64,000 bases of DNA. Origin: JACCZX01 sp963729165 (GTDB taxonomy: Bacteria > Pseudomonadota > Gammaproteobacteria > Burkholderiales > Burkholderiaceae_F). Under the pieces are notes generated by a model, which did not search any database, was not told the origin of the DNA, and was given only the letters and a program-made list of their open reading frames with translations. Positions 54,384 to 62,961 of the stretch are shown here, piece after piece. A program made the translations under genes and the position numbers. The stretch lies in contig CAVSMM010000010.1 of assembly GCA_963729165.1 (NCBI GenBank), positions 353,549-417,548 on the forward strand, written 5' to 3'. Positions within the stretch are counted from its first letter, which is position 1. Each line of letters opens with the position of its first letter.

Positions 54384-54472
54384 TGCCGAAGCAGTTTCAA
54401 GACACGGCAGCAGTGTCCGACATTACGCGCTTCCCTTCTCGCCCGATCCTGCTCCGCCTAGCGCATTCTTGC
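54384..54472 (-). promoter_or_regulatory. Extended operator-like block upstream of SDR/ADH remnants
   Basis: The minus strand has GCAAGAATGCGCTAGG, GGAGCAGGATCGGGCGAGAA and GTCGGACACTGCTGCCGTGT, in the same order as at 47.8 and 61.3 kb. To the right at about 54,500-54,525 a few codons resemble the C-terminus of an AraC gene (CGGAACTCCGTGG on plus strand), so an AraC gene once stood there. Confidence 0.5.
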
Positions 54473-54805
54473 TGAAAAAATCGATGCCAGCCTATCGGAG
54501 CCTATTGCGGAACTCCGTGGCTCGGCTTCTTAAGCACCCAGCGAAGATGCAGTCCACGTTTGGAATACCCGCGCGAATCGATTGGGGGCTTTTGGTCAAG
54601 CGGTTTCCCTCAGCCGTGAAGAAATGGTATTCGCTTTCGGCCCCTGGGGAACACCAATGCCCACGAAACGGACGAAGACATAGGCGATCGATCGTGCAAT
54701 GGAAACAAGCGAAAGATCTAAGCGTTCACAACGGCTGGTTGACTAGAATAAAGAAGATGGTCATCCTTTCCTTCGCTTCGGAGGTTCGAAATGGAACAAC
54801 AACGT
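54473..54805. other. Intergenic stretch with a trace of an AraC gene end
   Basis: Apart from the short AraC-like match at about 54,500-54,525, no gene is recognisable. The ORFs here are short and overlap on both strands. Confidence 0.3.
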
Positions 54806-55247
54806 TCTGGGCACGAGAGTCATCACGCTAATCGGCATTCTCGTGCACGATATTGAAAAGACGTCTCAAGCATATGCAGATTTTTTTGGCATTGAGAAGC
54901 CTGATTGGTTTCTCACCGATGCGGTCGATAAAGCGTAGACCGAATACAGAGGGAAGCGTTCTGAAGCAAGAGCGAAGCTGGCGTTCTTCGACATGGGGTC
55001 CCTTGAGATAGAATTGATCGAGCCGGACCACAACCCGAGCACCTGGCGGGAATCGCTCGACAAGAATGGCGAAGGCCCACATTACATTTCGTTCGAGATT
55101 GAGGGAATGAAAGACAAAATCGCGGTGCTCGAACGCAAGCAGATGCCGCTGCTCCAAAAAGGCGAGTATACCGGCGGCCGTTATGCCTACATCGACACGC
55201 TAAGGGATTTGAAACTGATTATCGAGCTACTCGAGAACGATAAGTAA
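54806..55247 (+). pseudogene. VOC (glyoxalase/dioxygenase fold) protein with in-frame TAG
   Basis: The frame reads VLGTRVITLIGILVHDIEKT and SQAYADFFGIEKPDWFLTDA then VDKA, a TAG stop at about 54,937, and directly TEYRGKRSEARAKLAFFDMG and SLEIELIEPDHNPSTWRESL. It ends LKLIIELLENDK. Both halves are in the same frame, so one base changes a likely CAG (Gln) to TAG. The fold is the paired beta-alpha-beta3 of VOC enzymes. The start is not clear; the sequence upstream has no good ATG in frame. An intact downstream start at ATG 54993 would make only half of the fold. Confidence 0.75.
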
Positions 55248-55677
55248 CGGGACGAACGCACAGCTGGTATTCAAGAGACTTGGGGGCAGAACGGAAGACG
55301 CATCAGATCTGAACCGGGTGTTCGTGTTGGCTTAATCACACGGCCAGACCCTGATACTGAATGCTAACGGTGTGGAGCGGTCCATCGGGCCGGTCACGTT
55401 CTGATCCTTGTCATGCACGCGACAATCGGCCTTTCCAGCTTTTCGTCAGGCGACTAAGGGAGCGGTTTGGTCGGGCCGGGTGCCAAAATCGCCTCAATTA
55501 AAAGAGTTCAATGCTGTCCGGCGATTCAACGATCCTTTCCTTTCATGGAAATGCTGCGGTCGGGAGCTTTCCGAGCGCAAGCAAACCGCCAGCTTTTCGT
55601 TCGTGCAACGGGATCGCCGCCGCAAGCTCTGCGGGCGGGTACAGCATCCTCGATCAGAACGAGTTCACGCTGTCCGA
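55248..55677. other. Intergenic stretch, possibly eroded AraC N-terminus
   Basis: Short overlapping ORFs run into the AraC domain that follows, but none shows a sensor domain. A region equal in length to the missing N-terminal half of an AraC protein lies here, so decay is one explanation. Confidence 0.3.
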
Positions 55678-56077
55678 TGATTGAAAACCGGCGCCCTCAT
55701 CGTTCCACCTCGCTTCCCGCGTTTCAACTGCACCGGGTCTTGAAGATGATGGACGCTTCTCTTGATGAAGGCATCAACGTCGGAAAATTGGCGGCAGCGG
55801 TCAAAATGAGCGAGTCACACTTTTCCCGTCTCTTCAAGGGCAACACCGGCTGCTCACCTTCCCAGTATTTCATCCGCCTGCGGATGTCGAAAGCCCAGAG
55901 CTTTTGCGTGAGACAACGAAGCCCATCATCGAGATCGGCATGGATGTCGGCTATACCAGCCCCAGCCATTTCGCCCACGTCTTCCGCAAGGAAACAGGGA
56001 TCAGTCCCCACGAGTATCGGGAGAGAACGCTGCGCGACGTGCCCACGGAAAATTTTAGCAGGATCGCGACAGGCTGA
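55678..56077 (+). pseudogene. AraC-family regulator, DNA-binding domain only, frameshifted
   Basis: The frame gives MIENRRPHRSTSLPAFQLHR, then the HTH pair INVGKLAAAVKMSESHFSRL and, after an indel near 55,895, TKPIIEIGMDVGYTSPSHFA and HVFRKETGISPHEYRERTLR. No sensor domain is visible upstream. It is about 130 residues with both helix-turn-helix motifs, of a different subgroup from the regulators at 34 and 61 kb. It lies 90 bases upstream of the alpha/beta hydrolase on the same strand and may have controlled it. Confidence 0.7.
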
Positions 56078-56167
56078 GCAGAATCACGCGAGCGGTGTGG
56101 CGTTGACGGGGTTATAATGGCCCCGGTGAAGAGACTTACCATGAACCCGATGAAAAAACCAATAACC

Positions 56168-57232
56168 ATGAAACATCTGATCACAACACTGACACTTATG
56201 GCCACCTCATTCTCTACCTTCGCCAAATCCAATGACGAGTGGGACAAAACCTTCCCTAAGAGCGAAAAGGTTGAGCATCAGAAGGTCACCTTCAAGAACC
56301 GCTACGGCATCACTCTGTCCGCCGACCTGTATCAGCCGAAGGATCGTGGCGACAAACGCTTGGCGGCGATTGCTGTTAGCGGCCCCTTTGGCGCGGTGAA
56401 GGAACAGTCCTCGGGCTTGTATGCGCAAGCCATGGCGGAACGCGGATTCGTCACGCTGGCTTTCGATCCGTCCTACACCGGAGAGAGTGGTGGCGAGCCG
56501 CGTCATATCGCCTCGCCGGATATCAATACCGAGGATTTCAGCGCGGCGGTGGATTTTCTCGGATTGCAGGCTTCCGTTGACCGTAACCGCATCGGTGCTT
56601 TAGGAATTTGTGGTTACAGCGGTATGGCACTGACTGCCGCCACCAGCGATACGCGCATTAAAGCGGTAGCCACGGTTTCCATGTATGATATGTCCCGCAG
56701 CATGAGCCGCGGTTATAAGGATAGTTATACAAAGGAACAGCGCCAAAAGGTTATTGATTACATCAGTCAGCAGCGTTGGGTGGATGCGGAAAATGGCAAT
56801 TATTCGTTAGGCTATCACGAAGTCCCGTTTGACAAAAATGGCAATATCGTAAAGGGAGATTGCATCCTTCCCGAGGCCTTGCCCGAGAATCCAGACCCCG
56901 TTTTGGTTGCTTTCTTCGATTATTACAGAACCCCGCGTGGTTTCCATCCAAGAGGCATCAACTCTACAACGGCGTGGACAGCCACAACGCCAATGTCGTT
57001 CTTCAGCTTCCCGATGTATGCAAACATTGAAATGATTTCCCCACGCCCGATTCTGTTGGTGGCGGGAGAAAATGCCCACTCACGTTATTATTCCGAAGAT
57101 GTTTATGAGATGGCTTCCGACCCCAAGGAATTGGTGATTGTGCCCGAAGCAGACCACGTGGATTTGTATGATAATATGGGCAAAATCCCCTTCGACAAAC
57201 TCACGGGATTTTACACCAAGAACCTGAAGTGA
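56168..57232 (+). CDS. Secreted alpha/beta hydrolase (YcjY-like), copy 1
   Basis: The protein starts MKHLITTLTLMATSFSTFAK, a signal peptide; earlier in-frame ATGs at 56,117 and 56,141 are possible. The fold shows NRYGITLSADLYQPKD, AAIAVSGPFGAVKEQSSGLY, the nucleophile-elbow region RIGALGICGYSGMALTAATS, PRPILLVAGENAHSRYYSED and the His in EADHVDLYDNM. The family is close to YcjY/DLH-type hydrolases. A related copy with its own operator lies at 60,150-61,220. The frame is intact. The gene is AT-richer than the core genome. Confidence 0.88.
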   Translation: MKHLITTLTLMATSFSTFAKSNDEWDKTFPKSEKVEHQKVTFKNRYGITLSADLYQPKDRGDKRLAAIAVSGPFGAVKEQSSGLYAQAMAERGFVTLAFDPSYTGESGGEPRHIASPDINTEDFSAAVDFLGLQASVDRNRIGALGICGYSGMALTAATSDTRIKAVATVSMYDMSRSMSRGYKDSYTKEQRQKVIDYISQQRWVDAENGNYSLGYHEVPFDKNGNIVKGDCILPEALPENPDPVLVAFFDYYRTPRGFHPRGINSTTAWTATTPMSFFSFPMYANIEMISPRPILLVAGENAHSRYYSEDVYEMASDPKELVIVPEADHVDLYDNMGKIPFDKLTGFYTKNLK

Positions 57233-57294
57233 TGCTTCGTCGCGCGTCAGGGCGCGTCGCAATCTGACGCGCGACCGCTTCCCATTTCAACCGC

Positions 57295-57861
57295 ATGAAA
57301 CAAGCGCCCGATATTTTCGCGCGACTTCGGAACGGCGAAACCGTCCCCTTCGACGACCCCGAATACCACAAACTTCGGGACGCCTCGTTCGCCACGAGGA
57401 AATTGCTCCTGCAATTGAATCAGTCCACCGACCCGGAGGAAATGCGCGCCTTGCTAAGCCGGATCACGGGCACGGAAATCGACGAAAGCAGCGCGATCTT
57501 CCCCCCATTCCACGTCAATTACGGGAAGCATACGAAAATCGGGAAAAACGTCTTCATCAACTTCGACTGTGTTTTTCTGGATTTCGGAGGAATTACCATC
57601 GAGGACCGCGTCTTCATCGCTCCCAAAGTCAGCCTGCTCACCGAAGGGCACCCCGTTTCGCCAGAAAACAGGCACTCGCTGACCGTGGCGCCGATTCATA
57701 TCAAAAAGAACGCGTGGATCGGTGCCAATGCCACCATCATGCAAGGCGTGACCATCGGGGAAAACGCCATCGTGGCGGCTGGCGCGGTCGTCACCAAAGA
57801 CGTTCCCGATCATACAGCCGTGGGCGGAATCCCTGCGAAGATCATCAAAACCCTATCATGA
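57295..57861 (+). CDS. Sugar O-acetyltransferase (hexapeptide-repeat, maltose-acetyltransferase-like)
   Basis: The 188-residue protein begins MKQAPDIFARLRNGETVPFD (the N-terminal helix of Maa/LacA proteins). The left-handed beta-helix has FHVNYGKHTKIGKNVFINFD and WIGANATIMQGVTIGENAIV, and it ends GGIPAKIIKTLS. The catalytic His is in LLTEGHPVSPENR. It transfers acetyl from acetyl-CoA to a sugar or similar acceptor. The frame is intact and the gene follows the hydrolase by 62 bases, so it may be co-transcribed. Confidence 0.9.
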   Translation: MKQAPDIFARLRNGETVPFDDPEYHKLRDASFATRKLLLQLNQSTDPEEMRALLSRITGTEIDESSAIFPPFHVNYGKHTKIGKNVFINFDCVFLDFGGITIEDRVFIAPKVSLLTEGHPVSPENRHSLTVAPIHIKKNAWIGANATIMQGVTIGENAIVAAGAVVTKDVPDHTAVGGIPAKIIKTLS

Positions 57862-57865
57862 AACC

Positions 57866-58345
57866 ATGAGCCATCCCGCATCCATCACCGCAAAGCCTAC
57901 TCCGCCGAATCCGCGACCGCAGCGCTCGCTCCCGCCACTATTCCCCGCCGAAAGCCAACCGATCTGGATGTTAAAATCGAGATTCTCTACTGTGGCGTTT
58001 GCCACTCTGACATCCACTTCGCACGCAACGAATGGAGCTTCACCGAGTATCCGGCCGTCCCGGGTCATGAGATCGTTGGCCGGGTCACGGCGGTCGGACC
58101 GAAGGTTACCAAATTCCAAGCCGGCGATCTCGCGGGCGTTGGCTGCATGGTCGATGCGGATCTGAGCTGTCCGCACTGCCGCGCGGGCAACGAGCAGTCT
58201 TCCCCGACACAAATCCAGACTTATGGCTCGACCGAGCCCTATATCGGGGGACCCACCTTCGGCGGCTATTCCGAGCACATCGTCGTCAACGAACAGTTCG
58301 CCCTGCGCATCCCGGAAAACCTCGACCTCCCGCAGTCGCGCCGTC
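57866..58345 (+). pseudogene. Zinc ADH (YahK-like), 3'-truncated
   Basis: After indels near the start, the frame gives VKIEILYCGVCHSDIHFARN, GHEIVGRVTAVGPKV, LSCPHCRAGNEQSSPTQIQT and FGGYSEHIVVNEQFALRIPE. The homology ends after ENLDLPQ at about 58,345 in the middle of the enzyme, and an unrelated sequence takes over. The cofactor-binding half is missing. It is plus-strand, unlike the other ADH copies. Confidence 0.8.
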
Positions 58346-58818
58346 TATTAAGGACGTGGGCGCGCCATCTGCCGGAGAGACTTCGCAAGAAGACTCCATT
58401 CCGACGGTTTGATTACTGGTTCCAGACCAGCTTAAAGGGGCATGGTCTGGACACGCGTGTCAGCGGCGATTTGGAAACCGTGTAAGTCAGCCGGTTTGAA
58501 AATCGGTTTTGTGGAACGCGAAGCAACGATACCTGAATTGTTGAAATACTTGAGGCCAATCCTCATCTCGCGCCCTCCGCGAGGGCGTGTGGAAGTTAAG
58601 TTCGAAGGCTTTGAAAGGTTGGAAGAGTCAAATGTTGAACTTGGCTCCAGTCGTCCGCTACACGGTCGAGGAAGCCAAGGAGCGGAAGAGTAATCGGCAA
58701 TCGGTTACCGCTAAGGCGCGACTAAGCGCCTGGAGGACGTCCCGCACTTTCTCAGTTTCTTCTGACTCTACCATGCGGTCGCTTGTCGATGTCGTGCCGC
58801 ATTTGCAGATTACTGGGC
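58346..58818. other. Unrecognised sequence replacing the end of the ADH
   Basis: The plus frame continues as SRRLLRTWARHLPERLRKKT and GHGLDTRVSGDLETV before a stop at 58,485. Another ORF at 58,442-58,693 reads EATIPELLKYLRPILISRPP. Neither is recognised. No terminal inverted repeats or transposase motif are visible at the break, so I cannot call an insertion sequence. Confidence 0.3.
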
Positions 58819-59565
58819 CTAAAATTCCTCGCGCGTGCCCCGGAACACGATCTCGCTCACATCCATCTCCTCCGGCTGGCTGATGGCGAATGCGACTGCC
58901 CGCGCGAATGAGTCGGCAGGGATTCCGAACTCCTTGTGATGCTTGCGGACGCGCTCGGCGACGTCCGGCTCGGTGACGCTGCTCGGCAGTTCCGTCACCA
59001 TCGCGCCCGGTGAGATCACGGTGGTGCGGATGTTGTAAGGCTTTACTTCCTGCCGCAGCCCTTCGGAGAGCGCCCGGACGGCATGCTTTGTCGCCGCGTA
59101 GACCGCAGCGCAAGGCCCGACCTTATGGCCTGCCACAGAGGCGACATTGATGAATTGACCAGCTTTCTGCTGCTTCATATGCGGCAATGCGGCGGCGATC
59201 CCGTAAAGCACGCCTTTGATATTAACGTCGATGGTCCGGTTCCAATCCTCAATATTGAGGCGCTCCAGTGGCGCCTGCGGCATCAGGCCGGCATTGTTAA
59301 TCATGACGTCGACACGCCCGAACCTTTGCACGGCGGTATCAACCAATCTCTTCACCTCGCCTTACTGGGTCACATCCGTCTCTACGGGGAGCGCCTTGCC
59401 ACCGTGGCCGGTTAACTCGTCGGCCAATGACAGCAGGCGATCCACGCGACGGGCACCCAAAACAATGCTCGCGCCGTGCGCACAGAGAAGCCGGGCGGTT
59501 GCTTCCCCGAGGCCGCTGCTTGCGCCCGTGATGACAACGACTTTTCCTTCAATGTTATTACTCAT
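58819..59565 (-). CDS. Short-chain dehydrogenase/reductase with one in-frame stop
   Basis: ATG 59565 gives MSNNIEGKVVVITGASSGLG, VLGARRVDRLLSLADELTGH and VETDVTQ, then TAA at about 59,360, and in the same frame EVKRLVDTAVQRFGRVDVMI and NNAGLMPQAPLERLNIEDWN. The active site is VASVAGHKVGPCAAVYAATK and it ends MDVSEIVFRGTREEF. Apart from that codon the protein is complete. This is the full-length relative of the deleted copies at 33.3-33.6 and 63.5-63.7 kb. Confidence 0.8.
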
Positions 59566-59582
59566 AATCTTTAATTCTCCGT

Positions 59583-59660
59583 TGCTTTAAGCATCAGCGG
59601 AATATCGACTATTCGTTGCAATATTCGTCCGACGAAAGTGTGTGCCTGCTCCGCCCATGA
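59583..59660 (-). pseudogene. Tiny joined pieces of an SDR and an unknown membrane protein
   Basis: The minus strand reads AEQAHTFVGRILQRI, as at 52.5 kb, and passes directly into IPLMLKA, the IPLMLKQ segment of the SDR at 40.9 kb. The pieces are about 50 and 20 bases long. They show recombination between unrelated remnants. Confidence 0.45.
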
Positions 59661-59712
59661 TTGCCACTGGGAAACGGCGTGCCCTTTCTCCTTCACATCC
59701 CGATTCAGGCCT

Positions 59713-60130
59713 CTAGCAGAGCTGCTCTGGCGCGCCGAGCATGCGCGCAGTCAATGCTTTCTCAGCCGGATACGCGCGGCGAACGCGGTCGCCGTTACCC
59801 ACGATCAGCGATGCAAGAGCTAGGAGGATCGTGCCGCCGATCAGTGTTTCCGCGATCGAGATGTGGTCCAGAAGCAATCCCCCGAATGCCGCACCCAGCA
59901 TGATTGAGAGCTGAATCGACGCCACCATTAGTCCGCCGCCGCTTTCCGGCTCGTCCCTAATGCCTCTCGTTAGCCAGGTAAAACAGGCCACCGGGATCGC
60001 CGAGCTGAGTGTCCCCCAAGCGATCATCAGGGCTGCGACTCCACAGAAGATGTTCCCGACTGCTAATAGGCCCAGCGTCACCACGGCCAATGCCATCGGC
60101 AGGCCACTCAGCAACGAGTAAAGGTGTCGG
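59713..60130 (-). pseudogene. MFS transporter, C-terminal part only
   Basis: The minus strand gives four or five membrane helices: GLPMALAVVTLGLLAVGNIF, CGVAALMIAWGTLSSAIPVA, GGLMVASIQLSIMLGAAFGG and LIGGTILLALASLIV. This pattern is the last third of an MFS sugar or drug efflux protein (DHA1 type). Nothing upstream fits the missing N-terminal part; the neighbouring hydrolase gene ends only 20 bases away. It is truncated and unlikely to work. Confidence 0.65.
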
Positions 60131-60149
60131 CATTGAGGCTGCCAGCGCC

Positions 60150-61220
60150 TCAGAGGGTGCTGCTGCGCTCATCCACGCGCATCACCCTATTCAGATTCAG
60201 ATGCTCGGTGAAAAAGGAGGTGAGCTTGTCGAACGGGATAAGTTGCACCCGGTCGTAGAGGTCAACGTGTCCGGCGTTGGGAACGATGACCAGTTCCTTG
60301 GGCTCACCGGCACGCTCGTGAGCCTCTTCACTGAACTCTCTGGAATGGGAGGTCTCACCCGTGATGAAAAGCATTGGACGAGGAGAAATCGTCTCAATGT
60401 CCGTGAACGGATAGAAATTCATGAACTTGATGTTACTGCTGAGCGTGGGGTGCGTGGTGAGTGTCGGCGAGCTGCTCTCGGGCGTGAACTCCCCTCTGGG
60501 AGTGCGGTAGAAGTCATAAAACTCACACTGAATGGGGTGGGTGTTTTCATTCAGTTCATGGTCCGTTCCGCTGGTGTATTTGGTCTCACCGCCAGTAAAC
60601 TCTGCATAGCGCTGTTCGACCGCCTCTTCGATGATCTTCTTTCTCTGTTCGAGGGTCAGGGAATGCTTGAGCGCATTGCGGTTGGCAGCGCCCATATCAT
60701 ACATGCTCACCGTCGCGATGGCCTTCATTCGCGGGTCGATCTTGGCCGCGCTGATGACAAAGCTCCCACTTCCGCAAATCCCAAGAACGCCAATCCGAGC
60801 CCGGTCGACAAATGGTCTGGTGCCCAGGAAATCCACCGCAGCACTGAAAGCCTCGGCATAAACATCCGGCAAAACCGCGTTGCGAGGCTGCCCTTCGCTC
60901 TCTCCCCAGAAGGGCAAATCCAAAGACAAGGTAACGAATCCCTGGTCAGCCAATTTTTGGGCATACAGATTCGCGCTCTGCTCCTTCACTGCCCCCATCG
61001 GATGTCCGACAACGATCGCGGGATTTTTTGCGCTCTGCTTTATACTTTTGGGAATGAAAAGATTCCCCGCGACGTTCATGTTGTATTGATTCTTAAAGGT
61101 AACCTTTTGCGCGGTTACCTTATCGCTTTTATAAAAATTATTTGCCCCATTGGACATATCAGCCCCCATTGCAGAGAATGGGCCGGCCAGAAGTGCTAGC
61201 GACATAACGAGATTTTTCAT
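60150..61220 (-). CDS. Secreted alpha/beta hydrolase (YcjY-like), copy 2
   Basis: ATG 61220 gives MKNLVMSLALLAGPFSAMGA, a signal peptide. The fold shows NQYNMNVAGNLFIPKSIKQS, AIVVGHPMGAVKEQSANLYA, the elbow RIGVLGICGSGSFVISAAKI, PRPMLFITGETSHSREFSEE and the His in NAGHVDLYDRV. It is about half identical by eye to the copy at 56.2-57.2 kb. The frame is intact. It lies directly downstream of an AraC gene and the operator block at 61.3 kb, so it is the clearest regulated target in the window. Confidence 0.9.
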   Translation of the reverse strand: MKNLVMSLALLAGPFSAMGADMSNGANNFYKSDKVTAQKVTFKNQYNMNVAGNLFIPKSIKQSAKNPAIVVGHPMGAVKEQSANLYAQKLADQGFVTLSLDLPFWGESEGQPRNAVLPDVYAEAFSAAVDFLGTRPFVDRARIGVLGICGSGSFVISAAKIDPRMKAIATVSMYDMGAANRNALKHSLTLEQRKKIIEEAVEQRYAEFTGGETKYTSGTDHELNENTHPIQCEFYDFYRTPRGEFTPESSSPTLTTHPTLSSNIKFMNFYPFTDIETISPRPMLFITGETSHSREFSEEAHERAGEPKELVIVPNAGHVDLYDRVQLIPFDKLTSFFTEHLNLNRVMRVDERSSTL

Positions 61221-61244
61221 TGGTTCTTGCGTTTAGCTGCGCCT

Positions 61245-61330
61245 GAAGCTGTTCAGGCATGGCAGCAGTATCCGACATCGCGCCTTTTCCTTCTCGCCCG
61301 ATCCTGCGTAACCTAGCGCGTTCTTGCGGG
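61245..61330 (-). promoter_or_regulatory. Extended operator-like block between AraC and hydrolase genes
   Basis: The minus strand has GCAAGAACGCGCTAGG, CGCAGGATCGGGCGAGAAGG, GTCGGATACTGCTGCCATGC and CTGAACAGCTTCAGGCG, ending 25 bases before the hydrolase ATG. It is the best-preserved context: intact regulator on one side and intact target on the other. Related blocks lie at 43.0, 47.8 and 54.4 kb. Confidence 0.6.
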
Positions 61331-61349
61331 AAAATTACCGCACTAGCCC

Positions 61350-62255
61350 TTAGAGGGTGCTACGAAACTCGGTCGGTGTCACACCGGTCACGCGGCGAAA
61401 GACTTTCGCGAAATGGCTCGGACTGGTATAGCCAACCTCCAACGCGACTTCGATCAGACTGCGCGAGGTTTCGCGGATGAGTTGCTGCGCGCGGGTGATC
61501 CGCTCGCGCTTCACAAACTGCAGCGGCGACATTCCCGTCGCCTGCTTGAACACGCGAGAAAAGTGAAACGGACTCAGTTCCACCAACTCCGCGAGCGTCT
61601 CGACCGAAATTTCTTCAGCGAGTTGCTCGCGCACATGATCCTCCACTTTGCGTAGTCGCCAAATTGGCAAGCCACTTTGGAAATCGGGCTTCTCCGCGGC
61701 TGCGGTGATGTATTTTTCGACGAGATATGAAGCGAACAGTTGCGCCAGGTCTGCGACGCGTCTGCTCTTGCCCGGTGTCCGTGCGGAGACCATCTCGACA
61801 CAGGCAAAGCAAAGATGCGCGAGGGCTTCATCGCGCCCAGCGAAGTCGATCACCTCTACCTCGTCAGTCTTGCCCGGATACTCCAGTTCCAAAGCCGTAA
61901 GGAACCGATCCACCGCAATGTGGACTTGGACAATTTCGAGTTCCTCTCCCACAGGCGAAGTGTGGCACACTTCATAGGGTGTCTTTGAGCGGGTGACGAA
62001 AATGTAGCCGGGGCCGATCTGCCGTTGCAGCCAAGCCCCGCCAATCTCGCGCTCCCGGAACTCGGCCGAGCCCGCGAAGCTGCAGGAAATCAACGGTTCG
62101 GGGGTCGCGGGCACGAGGAAACGATCTACCACATTGGGAAATCGGTAACGCCGCACGAAAAGCTCTTTCCATTGAAGGGAAGCGCTGTCCGCCACAACCT
62201 CGCCGGCCGCATAACGAGAGAACGCTGCAGCGCTCGTTCGATTGGGCGTGTTCAT
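61350..62255 (-). CDS. AraC-family regulator
   Basis: ATG 62255 gives MNTPNRTSAAAFSRYAAGEV. The sensor part contains LFVRRYRFPNVVDRFLVPAT and a cupin-like segment (GPGYIFVTRSKTPYEVCHTS). The HTH pair is ISVETLAELVELSPFHFSRV and IEVALEVGYTSPSHFAKVFR, with the end GVTPTEFRSTL. It is complete at about 301 residues and is the intact relative of the 34.0-34.9 kb regulator. It probably controls the hydrolase that follows through the block at 61,245-61,330. The effector is unknown. Confidence 0.92.
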   Translation of the reverse strand: MNTPNRTSAAAFSRYAAGEVVADSASLQWKELFVRRYRFPNVVDRFLVPATPEPLISCSFAGSAEFREREIGGAWLQRQIGPGYIFVTRSKTPYEVCHTSPVGEELEIVQVHIAVDRFLTALELEYPGKTDEVEVIDFAGRDEALAHLCFACVEMVSARTPGKSRRVADLAQLFASYLVEKYITAAAEKPDFQSGLPIWRLRKVEDHVREQLAEEISVETLAELVELSPFHFSRVFKQATGMSPLQFVKRERITRAQQLIRETSRSLIEVALEVGYTSPSHFAKVFRRVTGVTPTEFRSTL

Positions 62256-62589
62256 GAGATTGTTGTTGACAGCGAAGCCGAACGGCGACCGACGCGCCAG
62301 CAGCGATCTCGCCGTGACCAAAGCAATCTCTTACGACTTCGACTCTGCGTTGGACAAGCTTCACTCCAATTCTGGCACGGGCTGTTGTTCGACTTTATAC
62401 TTTTTCATTGCTGACTCGCGTCTAACACGTGCCCGTAACTTTTTTGAGGAGGATCATAAGGCCTGGTGTCATCCCGAGGGGAGTTCAGGCGCGTGACGTT
62501 CAGCCGGCCAGTAACGCTTCGAGATATCCTCGGTCTCAGCGATGAACCCTCGGGGACGCAATTAGGACGGCCTTGGATGTAGATACCTC
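62256..62589. other. Intergenic stretch, no feature recognised
   Basis: No family match and no operator-like motif is visible between the AraC start and the ADH remnant. The promoter of the AraC gene must lie in the left part. Confidence 0.3.
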
Positions 62590-62905
62590 TTGACCTTAAT
62601 GAGCGTGCGATGTGTGACGGCTCAATCCCGATGATCCGCTTGGCACTCATCTGCCGGTGAACCGCGCAGCGATCAAGCCGACCCCCGCCGTCACCGATCA
62701 CGACACACCGATACCTGTGGACATGCTGGCCAACGAATCCCCGGCCATCGAACGCCAATCGCTTTGTAGCCGGCTGGAGACCAGTTCTTTCTGCAGCGGA
62801 GCATCGTCGTGAAGAGCTGCCAGCGAAACCACACCTCTGGTCTCCGCGAAGACTCTGGGTGTCGCCAGACCCATGCCGGTGCCCGCAGCCAATAGCGCGT
62901 GCGGC
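62590..62905 (-). pseudogene. Joined remnants of an SDR N-terminus and a zinc ADH middle
   Basis: At 62,780-62,900 the minus strand reads AAGTGMGLATPRVFAETRGV, the cofactor-loop start of a SDR. About 100 bases further it reads VIGDGGGRLDRCAVHRQMSA and KRIIGIEPSHIARS, matching VVGDGAVGLLAVLSAKQMGA and KRIIAMSRHEARQ of the ADH at 46.4-47.4 kb. Neither gene has its ends, and several indels occur. Confidence 0.55.
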
Positions 62906-62961
62906 TTTGTTATCAGGAGGCAAGCTCCGGAAACAATTCGAAGGTCACTCGGATGCTGAGA

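Noticed and set aside
54806..55247. TAG in the VOC gene as pyrrolysine or another recoded amino acid
   Set aside because: TAG also terminates complete genes here (for example at 20,821 and 41,657), no pylT/pylS-like gene is visible, and the expected residue is ordinary Gln.
55408..55680. A plus-strand ORF upstream of the AraC domain as its sensor domain
   Set aside because: It is in a different frame, shows no AraC sensor motifs and has low-complexity basic composition.
38636..62905. Integron attC sites as an explanation for the many small fragments
   Set aside because: I looked for RYYYAAC...GTTRRRY pairs with internal palindromes near the remnants and did not find a convincing one; the breaks fall inside genes.
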